Source: CAWCDJ01 sp963796485
GTDB lineage: Bacteria > Acidobacteriota > Terriglobia > Bryobacterales > Bryobacteraceae
Direction of reading: 5' to 3'
Length of the DNA: 64,000 bases
Assembly (NCBI GenBank): GCA_963796485.1
Contig: CAWCLV010000002.1
Location: 14,011 to 78,010 of the forward strand
Shown: positions 43,599 to 51,556 of the stretch, in pieces
Layout of the letters: every line of letters starts with the position of its first letter
Numbering within the stretch: position 1 is the stretch's first letter
The notes under the pieces: generated by a model
Database searches by the model: none
What the model was told of the DNA's origin: nothing
Seen by the model: only the letters and a program-made list of their open reading frames with translations
Translations under genes and position numbers: made by a program

Positions 43599-46357
43599 TA
43601 TCGACTGATGCCATGCTCACGGAGCGTCCTTTCCGGCATTGGCCGACTCAAAGCCTGTAGCGGGACTGGTGAACGGTGCAACGCGGCGCGTCTCACCAGT
43701 TGGCAGGCCGCATCGAAACCCCGCCGGATTCCGCGGTCCACTTGCCCCAGGGCCTTCCGCGCCAATTCCGTGGCAGATTGTCTCGCCCCACTACGCCCGA
43801 CTGAACACCGGAGAGCTTCTGCGTCGCTGGTGATCACCGAAATCCGGTCACGTCCGCGCGATGCCGCTACGTAGAACAGCTCCCGGCTCATTCCATCGGC
43901 CGACACGATCACCTCATCGACGGTCTTGCCTTGGCTGCGGTGCGCCGTCACCGCATACCCGTGTGTCATCTGCGTGTAATCCCGGGGGACCACCCGGCCG
44001 TCCTTCAAACATACGCGCCCTCCCTCATCGACATGATTGACCGTGACAATCTCACCATTGGTAGCCCGGAAGCCCGATTGGCGGCGATTCGCGGTGAGCA
44101 GCAACTGATCGCCGACGGCCACCTCGATGTTCTTCCTTTCGAACACCTCGAACGATTGGACCTGCTTCCTGGTCAGTAACCGCTCGCCGCAGTCGCCGCC
44201 CTTCACCTCCACGCCGCGAGCGTCTGCGCGGACCACTTCCACCGTTGCGTTTCGCTCGACGCCCTTGACGGCGCGGTGAAAGCTCAGTATTTGACCGGGA
44301 CGGTAATTCCGCCAATCACCCTTCTGCGCGGTGGTCCACCCGAGGGCCACGTCCCGGGCGACCGAATGGGCGTCGCCCAGCAGTCCCGCCTGCTTCCGGC
44401 GTTCCCGGATCGCATCCGTCACTCTGGCGATCTCGTCGTGAGTTGCGCAGACGACCAGGACAGAACGGGTTTTGGTTCCCTGGGCTCGACCCCATGCTTC
44501 TGCAACGGCTGCTGCGCGATCACTCCAGCCGACTTCTCGGACCGCGCCGATTGCATCGAGTCGTTCGAAACCACTTTCCGGATCCCGCCGCAAGTCTTCG
44601 ATGGCCGCCCGGTAACCGCGATCCGTCTGACGCTGGACCTCCCGCAGCGTCACTGATTTCAGGCGGGACTCGGTCTCCAACACTCGCAGTGCGTCTCCGG
44701 CCTCGACACTCTGGATCTGGCGAGTGTCGCCGGTAAAGACGATGCGGGCGCCGCTCCGTTGCGCCAATTCGATCAATGCGGCCATCTGTCGGCCGGATAC
44801 CATGCCTGCCTCGTCGACGATGATCACGCTGTCCTTCAAACCTGACTGATTCCGCGGGTCTTGAACTAGGCGTTCGATCGACACCGCCTCCGCGAAACCG
44901 ACCGCCTGCAACTCGGCGACAGCACTCATGGTCGGTGCAACCGCGACGATGTCACGGCCACCTTCGGCCAGACCGCGCCGAAGTTCCTTGAGAGTAGCGG
45001 TTTTCCCGGCGCCTGCCGCGCCGCTGATCGCAACGGCGCGATCCCGGCTTTCGAGGACGAACTCGACCGCCTTCTTCTGCTCGGGGCGCAGAGTGTCCGC
45101 AGCCACGAACTCCCGTCCTCTACCCAGAGGATCGAAACAGCCCTGATCTCGATTCACGGCCTCGATCATGTCTCGCTCTCGCTCTAAACTCTCGGCTGTC
45201 GCCACCTCGTCCCCGTGCCGAAGCAGTTGCCGCGTCGATTCGTGCGTCGCCATTCGCCCCTTCAGTTCTTCGATCCGGATCCGGCCGCGGCCGTGGCGAA
45301 GAGCCTCGGTGAGCAACTCGTGGTCGCGGGCAACGGATACACGTTCAAAAACGTGGTCCTGTGCATGCCGAAGGGACGGCGCGGCGCTCGCCGGGATAAA
45401 TTCCCTTTCTGCGCCGTCTCGTCTCAACTCCGTCAGTTGACCGCTTTCCTCATTGGAGAGCCGGCTCCGCTGGCCAAGCCGAACCTCTCCCGTCGAAATC
45501 TCGATCAGCTTGTCAGCTCGGGTCTCGCGCACCAGGATGGCGACTTCGTTGTCGGTGGGCTGTCGGCCCGTTTTATCCACAAATGCGCGAATCGCATCGT
45601 CTCGTTGCTGGCTTCGCTGGCTAAATCGCGTCAGTAGTTCCTCGGACACGCCGCGGATTTCGAATCCGTTGTCGCGGCCGCGATGGTCTCGTCGGCTATC
45701 GATTTCATATCCAAGATGGAGGACCTGGGCGGCCAGAGCATTCCGGTACACCTCCGTCAGGTAGGCGCGGCGCTCGTAGATCCCGCTCGCCTGGAGCGCC
45801 TTCCATTTCGCTTCGGCGCCGTCGTAGGTCAGGTTGGCGGCCGCAGCGTGGGTGTGCAATTGCGGATCCAGTTCGCGGCTGGTGTCGTGCTCGTACACCG
45901 CAACCGCCAGATTGCCGGTCCGCCGATCGCCGTTCGCCCCGCCCTGGCGAACCCGGACGCACGAGTGATCCTCCAACTCCGCCAGAGCCACCGCAACGGC
46001 TTCCGTATGCGCGTCCCGCAGGCGCTCATCACCCCCTAGAATGGCCATCACGGAAACGGACTTGGGCGCCGAGAACGTGAAGTCGTACAGATGGCGGGCC
46101 TGGCTTTGTGTCGCCCCGTCCTTTCCAATTCGATCCGAACCCTGGCGTTGTCGAATGAACTCGCCTGTTCGCGGGTCGAGACCCTGCCGGAGCGCCTCGA
46201 AATCCTGGTCCTGTACTGGCCCCGCCAAACCGAGCATCGCCGCGCCTCGCCCCATCCACTTGCCGACCACACGCTCGCCTTCGGCATAGTAGTCGCTGTG
46301 TTGCAGGTGGCGCGCCGAGTAGCCCTTTCCGTCCGACATGGCCCGAATCGTAAGCAT
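43598..46357 (-). CDS. MobF-family conjugative relaxase with helicase domain (TrwC/TraI type)
   Basis: 919 residues. The N-terminal relaxase domain has paired tyrosines Tyr23-Tyr24 for the covalent DNA link, and a metal-binding triad His157, His168, His170 (the last two in LHTH). The 11 and 2 spacing is the same as in the three-His motif of TrwC. The C-terminal half is a superfamily 1 helicase: Walker A GAAGAGKT at 446-453, Walker B IIVDEAG near 515, and a late HRSQGKTVDEV motif. It should nick the transfer origin and unwind the strand for transfer to another cell. No coupling protein or type IV secretion gene is visible, so the element looks mobilizable and not self-transmissible, unless those genes lie left of the window. 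Confidence 0.9.
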   Translation of the reverse strand: MLTIRAMSDGKGYSARHLQHSDYYAEGERVVGKWMGRGAAMLGLAGPVQDQDFEALRQGLDPRTGEFIRQRQGSDRIGKDGATQSQARHLYDFTFSAPKSVSVMAILGGDERLRDAHTEAVAVALAELEDHSCVRVRQGGANGDRRTGNLAVAVYEHDTSRELDPQLHTHAAAANLTYDGAEAKWKALQASGIYERRAYLTEVYRNALAAQVLHLGYEIDSRRDHRGRDNGFEIRGVSEELLTRFSQRSQQRDDAIRAFVDKTGRQPTDNEVAILVRETRADKLIEISTGEVRLGQRSRLSNEESGQLTELRRDGAEREFIPASAAPSLRHAQDHVFERVSVARDHELLTEALRHGRGRIRIEELKGRMATHESTRQLLRHGDEVATAESLERERDMIEAVNRDQGCFDPLGRGREFVAADTLRPEQKKAVEFVLESRDRAVAISGAAGAGKTATLKELRRGLAEGGRDIVAVAPTMSAVAELQAVGFAEAVSIERLVQDPRNQSGLKDSVIIVDEAGMVSGRQMAALIELAQRSGARIVFTGDTRQIQSVEAGDALRVLETESRLKSVTLREVQRQTDRGYRAAIEDLRRDPESGFERLDAIGAVREVGWSDRAAAVAEAWGRAQGTKTRSVLVVCATHDEIARVTDAIRERRKQAGLLGDAHSVARDVALGWTTAQKGDWRNYRPGQILSFHRAVKGVERNATVEVVRADARGVEVKGGDCGERLLTRKQVQSFEVFERKNIEVAVGDQLLLTANRRQSGFRATNGEIVTVNHVDEGGRVCLKDGRVVPRDYTQMTHGYAVTAHRSQGKTVDEVIVSADGMSRELFYVAASRGRDRISVITSDAEALRCSVGRSGARQSATELARKALGQVDRGIRRGFDAACQLVRRAALHRSPVPLQALSRPMPERTLREHGISR

Positions 46358-46363
46358 GAGAGA

Positions 46364-47134
46364 TCAGTGCGGCGTTCTCGGCGTGACCTTTTGTGGGGCA
46401 GAAACGTCAGCCGGTCGAGGCTGACTTCCCGCCGTCTGGGGAGTACTGATCCACTGATCGAACAACATCCCAACCCCGAAAGCCACGACAGCCGTGAGGC
46501 TGAGCAGCGTGTAGATGGACCTGTGAAGGCTCCTGTGGAAGGACTCTGAAAGCTGTGCGGCTGCATGCTGCGCGGTGCTTGCCGCCCGCGAAACCGCACT
46601 CTCCAAGTCTGCAATCGTGCGTTTCGCCTGAGCCGCCGTGCTGCGGTGCTCATTATGAATCGTCGCCGCCATCCTGGTGAAATCCGCGACGGTGGCCTTC
46701 ATCTCGGCTGCTGCGACCGTCATGGCGTGCGCCGTCTGCGGGATCGTGGAGGCGGCGAACTGTTGCCGTAGGCTCTCGTTAACCTCCCGAGCAACCAGCT
46801 CAGGACGAAGGCCCTCGGCGACGGCGACCGGCAGTTCGGCCAGCCGGTCCTCGATTACCGACCGATACTCCCCGGCCCGCTCGGCGAACCCTCGTAGCTC
46901 CTGAACCGCCTGGTTGAAGAGGGCTTCGAGCCGCACCCGCTCGGCGGTCACCTCGTCCGGCACTTGCCTCATCAGCAGCGTGAGGAATTGCATCGCCCGC
47001 AGGATGCGCAGCATCTCGTCGCTTTCGGGGAGCGAACGGCAGTGGTTCAATTCGCGGTAGTACGCCGCCCGCACGTCCGCCGGCAAATCCTGAGCGATGC
47101 GATCCACCAGGTCGGCTTCGGGATCTGCGCTCAT
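46364..47134 (-). CDS. Coiled-coil protein with one C-terminal membrane helix
   Basis: 256 residues. Residues 110-200 are Ala-rich, repetitive and strongly helical, consistent with a long coiled coil. One transmembrane helix follows at about 207-228, and then a short Pro/Thr-rich tail. There is no signal peptide. It sits six bases upstream of the relaxase gene and overlaps the ParA-like gene by four bases. The layout suggests a membrane-anchored partner of the ATPase or the relaxase, for example one that tethers the relaxosome. No family was recognised and the function is inference. Confidence 0.72.
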   Translation of the reverse strand: MSADPEADLVDRIAQDLPADVRAAYYRELNHCRSLPESDEMLRILRAMQFLTLLMRQVPDEVTAERVRLEALFNQAVQELRGFAERAGEYRSVIEDRLAELPVAVAEGLRPELVAREVNESLRQQFAASTIPQTAHAMTVAAAEMKATVADFTRMAATIHNEHRSTAAQAKRTIADLESAVSRAASTAQHAAAQLSESFHRSLHRSIYTLLSLTAVVAFGVGMLFDQWISTPQTAGSQPRPADVSAPQKVTPRTPH

Positions 47135-47895
47135 GGCAGCAGCAACTCCTTGACTCGGTCGAACTCGGCGAACATGCGCCGGCGGTAGCTCTGGGCGCGC
47201 ATCACGAGCGATGCTTTCTGAAGCTCCGGCGCTTGCGTCGCCCGATCCGCAATGCTGGCTAGTGTGACGCCGTGATTGCGCGCCGCGTTCTCCAATTCAG
47301 GGAGACGGTAGTCCATTGCGATCACCGCTGGCTGGAAGATTCGCTGGAACGCGAGCGCCTCGGTGCTTTCCCTCCAGTACCGAAAGTCGGTGTGCTGGGC
47401 AACGCTATTCTCGACGATCAGATATTGAGTTCGCTTCTGCAGCCGCGCTGCCCAAGCCAAAACGGATTCGACGCTGGCCGGATCGGAAGTGACCACGCCG
47501 ATTGCGGTGAACGCGATGCCGGCTTCGGCCACATCGGGATACATCCGGTCAAACCAGTCGTGCGTCACCTGTCCGGAGCCGGCGCCCATGTCGGCGAGGA
47601 TTACGGGCGCGCCGTCGACGAGTTGATCGACGAATGCGTCCAGGCCGGCCGGAGTGTGGATGTTGACCTTGGGCGCTCGGGCGCCGAAGAAGTGGGCGAG
47701 CGAGCCTCGTGCCTTGTTTTCCGAGTCTAGATCGAGTAGTTGAGCCGGAATCTCTTTGGCGTCGAACCATTCGGTCAGAGCGGTCATGAGGCTTGTCTTG
47801 CCAACCCCGCCTTTGCCGCCCATCGAAAGAATCACTCGTTTTTCCGCGGTGAGCGCGGGCACACCACGACCTTCGTTGTTCTGCTGCGGTTTCAT
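47131..47895 (-). CDS. ParA/MinD-like ATPase of the mobile element
   Basis: 254 residues. The deviant Walker A motif GGKGGVGKT is at residues 26-34, with the second Lys typical of the ParA/MinD class, and a LADMGAGSG strand forms the Walker B region near residue 100. ATPases of this class position plasmids or transfer complexes, and small ParA-like proteins (for example TraL of IncP plasmids) are common in mobilization operons. No ParB partner or parS cluster is visible next to it. It overlaps the downstream membrane-protein gene by four bases, and 28 bases separate it from the upstream gene. Confidence 0.82.
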   Translation of the reverse strand: MKPQQNNEGRGVPALTAEKRVILSMGGKGGVGKTSLMTALTEWFDAKEIPAQLLDLDSENKARGSLAHFFGARAPKVNIHTPAGLDAFVDQLVDGAPVILADMGAGSGQVTHDWFDRMYPDVAEAGIAFTAIGVVTSDPASVESVLAWAARLQKRTQYLIVENSVAQHTDFRYWRESTEALAFQRIFQPAVIAMDYRLPELENAARNHGVTLASIADRATQAPELQKASLVMRAQSYRRRMFAEFDRVKELLLP

Positions 47896-47923
47896 GTCGT
47901 CCCCTCAGTCTGCGGTGGGTTGG

Positions 47924-49036
47924 CTACAACTCGCCGTAGACTAGTTCCAGTTCCTCCCAGAAGGGCCGCAGCTTTGGCGCGGTCAGCGCCGCCGCAATCA
48001 ACCCCCTCAGGTGCTGCCACTCCTCGATTGAAAATGCCAGCGACACCCCATCGCGATGGCGCCGGAACGCCAATTCCATCGGCTTCTGGGTTGAACCCGG
48101 CACGGTATAGCCGTGGAAGTGAACGCCGTTCCAGAGGCCGCCCGCCCTCATGTACTCCAGCATCCCCGCGAACTCTCGAATCTCCGGAAACGCTCCAAGC
48201 GGATACATGACGTTCTTTTGCTCCATCGTGATGGAGAGCGAGATCTCGCCCTTGGCATTCACGTTGCCGGACAGAAGAAAGCCGCCTTGCGCGAACTGCG
48301 GCACAGATGCGATGATCACCGGATCTTCCCGCGGCGAACGTACCGGGCGATGCTCGCGCATCCAGTGCCCGCGCGCTGCCAGCCGGAACAGAGTCGGCAA
48401 GTGTGGTTCGAGCGCCCGGTTCAAGGCAATCAGGTCGGCAATCGACTCATCGCGTAAAGCGACGTAGAAGCTGCGGCCGGCGAGGAGAGGCTTACTCCCG
48501 CCGGGATCCTTGCGAAGTCCATCGATCAGTCCGGCGACAGTCTGCGGCACGAGTTCCGGATCGAGTTGGCGCTCGTTGAAGCCGGCACCTTCGGGGACAC
48601 CGAAGTTTCCGAGGTAGTAGCGATCGAGCAACACTCCGCGGTCCATGCGGAGTCCGCGCACTGCAAGAAATGCGTCCAGCAGACTGATGAAGGCCGGAGC
48701 GGGCGGCGGCGCGGCATTCTGGGCAAGATCTTCGGTTGCGACCTGGATGTACTGGCTGAGAAACACCCACTCAGATCGCGCGAGTGGCTGCTTGCCCTGC
48801 CACTTCCTTCGGATGCCGAGGAGCGATGCTGTTGGATCTCGTTGAAGGTCGGCTACCTCCAGGCGAAAATCGAGCCGGTCCTCTTTGGCCGACTCCAGTA
48901 AGATCTTAGCTACGTCGGACGTAGACACGGACTCACCGCGCCCGCTCGAGAGGATTTGTTTCGAGCGCTCGAGGAACTCGCGAAGCGTATCCGAGATCCG
49001 GATAGACAACGTCTGCTGTTGCGGCTTTCGCTCCAC
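47924..49036 (-). CDS. Putative ribbon-helix-helix DNA-binding protein of the mobile element
   Basis: I chose the GTG at 49036, giving 370 residues starting MERKPQQQTLSIRISDTLR. An open frame extends to 49210 but would run through the palindrome at 49091-49106 and the start of the divergent gene, so the longer form is unlikely. Residues 8-60 have the pattern of a ribbon-helix-helix domain (TLSIRIS strand, then two helices). The remaining 300 residues match no family I know; they are mixed and soluble, with no ATPase motif. First gene of the minus-strand transfer operon. It probably acts as a regulator or initiator protein for the element and may control its own divergent promoter; that is inference. 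Confidence 0.7.
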   Translation of the reverse strand: MERKPQQQTLSIRISDTLREFLERSKQILSSGRGESVSTSDVAKILLESAKEDRLDFRLEVADLQRDPTASLLGIRRKWQGKQPLARSEWVFLSQYIQVATEDLAQNAAPPPAPAFISLLDAFLAVRGLRMDRGVLLDRYYLGNFGVPEGAGFNERQLDPELVPQTVAGLIDGLRKDPGGSKPLLAGRSFYVALRDESIADLIALNRALEPHLPTLFRLAARGHWMREHRPVRSPREDPVIIASVPQFAQGGFLLSGNVNAKGEISLSITMEQKNVMYPLGAFPEIREFAGMLEYMRAGGLWNGVHFHGYTVPGSTQKPMELAFRRHRDGVSLAFSIEEWQHLRGLIAAALTAPKLRPFWEELELVYGEL

Positions 49037-49090
49037 TGCCCCAATATTCCCATGAAACTCAGTGAGTATGCAATACTGTGCTTCAATGCA

Positions 49091-49106
49091 TTTGTATCGA
49101 TACAAA
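49091..49106. promoter_or_regulatory. 16-bp perfect palindrome, probable operator
   Basis: TTTGTATCGATACAAA is a perfect inverted repeat in the 102-base gap between two divergent start codons (49036 on minus, 49139 on plus). Its position and AT-rich arms suggest an operator controlling both promoters. The ribbon-helix-helix protein or the excisionase-like protein on either side is the natural candidate to bind it. Confidence 0.65.
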
Positions 49107-49138
49107 CTTGAGGAAACATCAGGAAGGTGGGAGGGGCT

Positions 49139-49399
49139 ATGTTTGATGATCGGTTCGTGAGTGCGCTGGCAACGGAACTCGCCGCGAAGCTCATTCCTCA
49201 GATCGAGCAAGGGCAGTCAAAACAAGGGCCAACGGCCAGGCTGCTCACGGTGAAGGAAGCGGCGGCTTATATCGGCCGGTCAGAGCAGGCTGTCCAGCAC
49301 ATGATTCACAAACGGGAACTGGTTGTGGTGCGTAAGGGCCGGCGGGTGCACTTGGATCGCGGCGACCTCGACCGCTGGATCGAAACGAATAAGGTCTAG
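49139..49399 (+). CDS. Excisionase-type helix-turn-helix protein
   Basis: 86 residues from the ATG at 49139, which has GGGAGGGG just upstream; a GTG at 49127 lies inside that ribosome-binding site and is less likely. The C-terminal half carries the HTH_17/MerR-like winged helix of excisionases: LTVKEAAAYIGRSEQAVQHM, then the wing and RVHLDRGDLDRWIE. Proteins of this type bend DNA at attachment sites to direct the integrase towards excision, or act as repressors. It is the only plus-strand gene of the element and is divergent from the transfer operon, sharing the palindromic operator region. Confidence 0.82.
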   Translation: MFDDRFVSALATELAAKLIPQIEQGQSKQGPTARLLTVKEAAAYIGRSEQAVQHMIHKRELVVVRKGRRVHLDRGDLDRWIETNKV

Positions 49400-49488
49400 C
49401 CTTCTCCCCTACGTTCGTCTGAGTGTCCGAGGTCACGTCGGTGATTTCATCCGCCGCACGGCGCGCGAGAAAAGTGCGCCCTCCGAGC

Positions 49489-49903
49489 CTAGCTCCGGAC
49501 CACCTTCAGCCCAGGGATCTGCTCGAAGTGGCGGATATTGCTCGTGACGACTCCAAACCCGAGTTGCAAGGCAGTCGCGGCGATCAGCAAGTCCTCGAAG
49601 GCGATCGTCACGCCGTGTGCGGCCTGGTCGCCCTCGATCCGCCCCGCGACCCTGGCGATGTCGAGGGTGACGACGTGCACCGGCACGTCGCGGATCAGTT
49701 CTTCCACGAAAGCCTGGCGGCGCTGCCGGCGCTCTTCCGTTCCGGCGCGCTGAACTCCGTGGGATGAGCTCCACAATGGTCACCACGGACAAGCCGATTT
49801 GGGTCTCTCCGTACTCGCTTCTGAACTGTTCCAGGATCTGCCGGACGGTGTGGCCTCGTCGCTCGCCGGTGATGACCGCGCTGGAGTCAAGGATCAGCCC
49901 CAC
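49489..49903 (-). pseudogene. PIN-domain (VapC-like) toxin, frameshifted
   Basis: The toxin should start at GTG 49903 (GLILDSSAVI, with the first acidic residue of the PIN active site), overlapping the natural antitoxin stop. The frame runs well to LSVVTIVEL and then shifts at about 49762-49768. Removing one base restores the expected continuation (HGVQRAGTEERRQRRQAF), leading to FEDLLIAATAL and VTSNIRHF, the rest of a PIN RNase. As written, the toxin is broken after about 45 residues. PIN toxins cut RNA and are neutralised by their partner. Either a real decay event or a sequencing error could explain the shift. Confidence 0.75.
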
Positions 49904-50194
49904 GTCGGCGGGTTCCACGGCTTCCGGTCGCGCACGATCTTCCACGTCTGCCGCGAAATCCGGATCGAGCACCGGCCCTTCGCCGGATTCCTCCTCGTGG
50001 GTTTCCGCGAGTGCAATGCACTCTGAGATCGTTCGCCGCTCGGGAGCCGCGGCGCGGATAACCGCGAGAGGCTGCGCATCGCGCTCAATCACGACTTCCG
50101 TGCCGTCCTGCACACGTTGCAGAATAGCGGCGAGGTCGCGCACCGCGTCGGCTTCACTCACGCGCAGGATTCGCGGCTCCATACCTCCCATCAT
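49894..50194 (-). pseudogene. Phd/YefM-like antitoxin, frameshifted near its end
   Basis: The ATG at 50194 has a strong GGAGGAGG nine bases upstream and overlaps the integrase stop. The N-terminus ILRVSEADAVRDLAAILQRV is the Phd-type DNA-binding fold. After DPDFAADVE the frame shifts near 49938-49943. The normal ending (IVRDRKPWNPPTWG, stop at 49894) is preserved in another frame. The shift removes the stop, so as written the antitoxin reads straight into the toxin as one fused frame until the toxin's own frameshift. The last dozen residues normally contact the toxin, so the antitoxin is probably non-functional if the shift is real. Confidence 0.72.
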
Positions 50195-51348
50195 AGCGTT
50201 TCTCCTCCTCCGGGTGCGTCACCTCCGGCGCCTGAGTCGCGATTGGTCTCGTCCTCTCCTGATGTGCCACCAGGGGCGGCGCGGTTAGCTTTACCCGCGT
50301 CCTCTGCGGTATCTCTCCGCCGCTTCTGCATCAACTCCTCGGCTGACTGGATATCTTCGATATCGACGATGTTGTATCGGCGCTCCATCGAATCGGTGCG
50401 ATGGCCGGAGATGCGCATGCGGACAACCTGGGGAACCCCGTCGCGGCGCATGTTCCGGACCGCAGTCCGGCGCAGGTCGTGGAACTTCAATTCGGGCACG
50501 CCGGCGGCGGCGCACGCCTTTCTCCAGGTGAACCGAAACTCTTTGATCGGCACTCCGTCGCGGTGGAACACGGCCGGGCAGCCATCGGCATTCTCACGCG
50601 CCCACTGCAACCAGTGGCTCATGTCTCCCTCGAGGATTGGAACCGCCCTGCTATGGCCAGTCTTCGTGTCTGCAGAACTCAGCGTGATAAAGCCCTGCTC
50701 CCAGTCCACCTGGTCCCATCGGATCGCAAGCAGCTCGCCGAGCCGGACGCCGGTGAAGTAGCTCGTCACAAACAGCGGCCTCAGGTAATCCGGCAGCGCG
50801 TCGCGAAGCAACTCGTATTGCTCGTCGGTGAGGAATCCTTGGCGAACATGCGCCTCAGCGACCATGGGGAAGTACGGGACGACTAGGATCTTCGGAGGGG
50901 TGCACTTGCGACCGAGGTTGAACGCCGTCCGGAGCATCGACAACTCCCGGTTGCAGGTCGCCTCACTTCGACCTTCCGCGAGCCGCTTGCGCCTGTATTC
51001 CTTCAGGATGGCGGTGCTCAAAGTCGCGGCTTTTCGATGCCCAAAGAACGGCCGTAGGCTGGCTTCGGCGACCAGCTTCCAGATCTTCTCCGTGGACGCC
51101 TTCACGTTATGCTTGGCGTGCTCCAGCAAATCGTCCAGGAGTTCGCCGCAGGTGACCTTGTCGGCGGCGGCGGGCCCCATCTCGCCACGGGCCTTCTTGC
51201 CCAAGAGTTGGTCCCTCAGCCGAACCGCGTCCTGCCGCTTGGTGGAACCGGAAGACTTTTGGATCTGCCGCCCGTCAGCCCAGAAGGAAACGTACCAAAC
51301 CTTGCCCCGTTGGAAGATCGTGCCTGCCCCGTAGGATCGCCCCGCCAT
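50191..51348 (-). CDS. Tyrosine site-specific recombinase (integrase)
   Basis: 385 residues. An N-terminal arm-binding region and a SAM-like core-binding domain (about 65-150) precede the catalytic domain, which has the complete set Arg202 (TGVRLGE), Lys229, His290 and Arg293 (HDLRR), His316 (SGHR) and nucleophile Tyr325. The C-terminal 45 residues are Gly/Asp-rich and likely disordered. It sits 111 bases from the 3' end of the tRNA-Leu gene and points away from it, the usual layout of islands that insert into tRNA 3' ends. The region between holds three ACCGTTGCA repeats. Its stop overlaps the antitoxin start, so the two may share a transcript. Confidence 0.93.
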   Translation of the reverse strand: MAGRSYGAGTIFQRGKVWYVSFWADGRQIQKSSGSTKRQDAVRLRDQLLGKKARGEMGPAAADKVTCGELLDDLLEHAKHNVKASTEKIWKLVAEASLRPFFGHRKAATLSTAILKEYRRKRLAEGRSEATCNRELSMLRTAFNLGRKCTPPKILVVPYFPMVAEAHVRQGFLTDEQYELLRDALPDYLRPLFVTSYFTGVRLGELLAIRWDQVDWEQGFITLSSADTKTGHSRAVPILEGDMSHWLQWARENADGCPAVFHRDGVPIKEFRFTWRKACAAAGVPELKFHDLRRTAVRNMRRDGVPQVVRMRISGHRTDSMERRYNIVDIEDIQSAEELMQKRRRDTAEDAGKANRAAPGGTSGEDETNRDSGAGGDAPGGGETL

Positions 51349-51371
51349 ACGCCGGAATCATACCACGGGAA

Positions 51372-51402
51372 ACCGTTGCAGACCGTTGCAAACACCGTTG
51401 CA
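51372..51402. repeat. Three direct repeats ACCGTTGCA by the integrase
   Basis: Exact copies at 51372-51380, 51382-51390 and 51394-51402, spaced 10 and 12 bases apart (about one helical turn), between the integrase start and the tRNA 3' end. This is where arm-type integrase sites or a self-repression operator are expected. Confidence 0.6.
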
Positions 51403-51406
51403 GCCC

Positions 51407-51442
51407 AAACGCAAAACGAGCCGCCCATTTCGGAGCGGCTCG
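51407..51442 (-). terminator. Rho-independent terminator after tRNA-Leu
   Basis: On the minus strand CGAGCCGC and GCGGCTCG form a perfect 8-bp stem around a 10-base loop, followed by TTTTGCGTTT. It lies 18 bases after the tRNA 3' end and would stop the secG/tRNA transcript before the integrase. Confidence 0.75.
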
Positions 51443-51459
51443 TAACCTATTGAAATATT

Positions 51460-51546
51460 TGGTGCGGAGAGGGGGACTTGAACCCCCACGAGATTGCTCC
51501 CGCTAGCACCTCAAGCTAGTGCGTCTGCCAATTCCGCCACCTCCGC
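51460..51546 (-). tRNA. tRNA-Leu, anticodon GAG
   Basis: 87 bases including an encoded CCA. The acceptor stem (GCGGAGG with UCUCCGC, last pair G-U), the anticodon stem CTAGC/GCTAG around loop TTGAGGT, a long leucine-type variable arm and the GGTTCAAGTCC T-loop region are all clear. A tRNA-Leu(GAG) gene just after secG is also the arrangement in E. coli (secG-leuU), so this is conserved backbone. Its 3' end is the likely integration site of the element to the left. Confidence 0.95.
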
Positions 51547-51556
51547 AGGTTGGACT

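Noticed and set aside
49037..49210. Extension of the ribbon-helix-helix gene upstream of 49036
   Set aside because: It would read through the 16-bp palindrome and the start of the divergent gene, and the extra residues look unlike the protein body.
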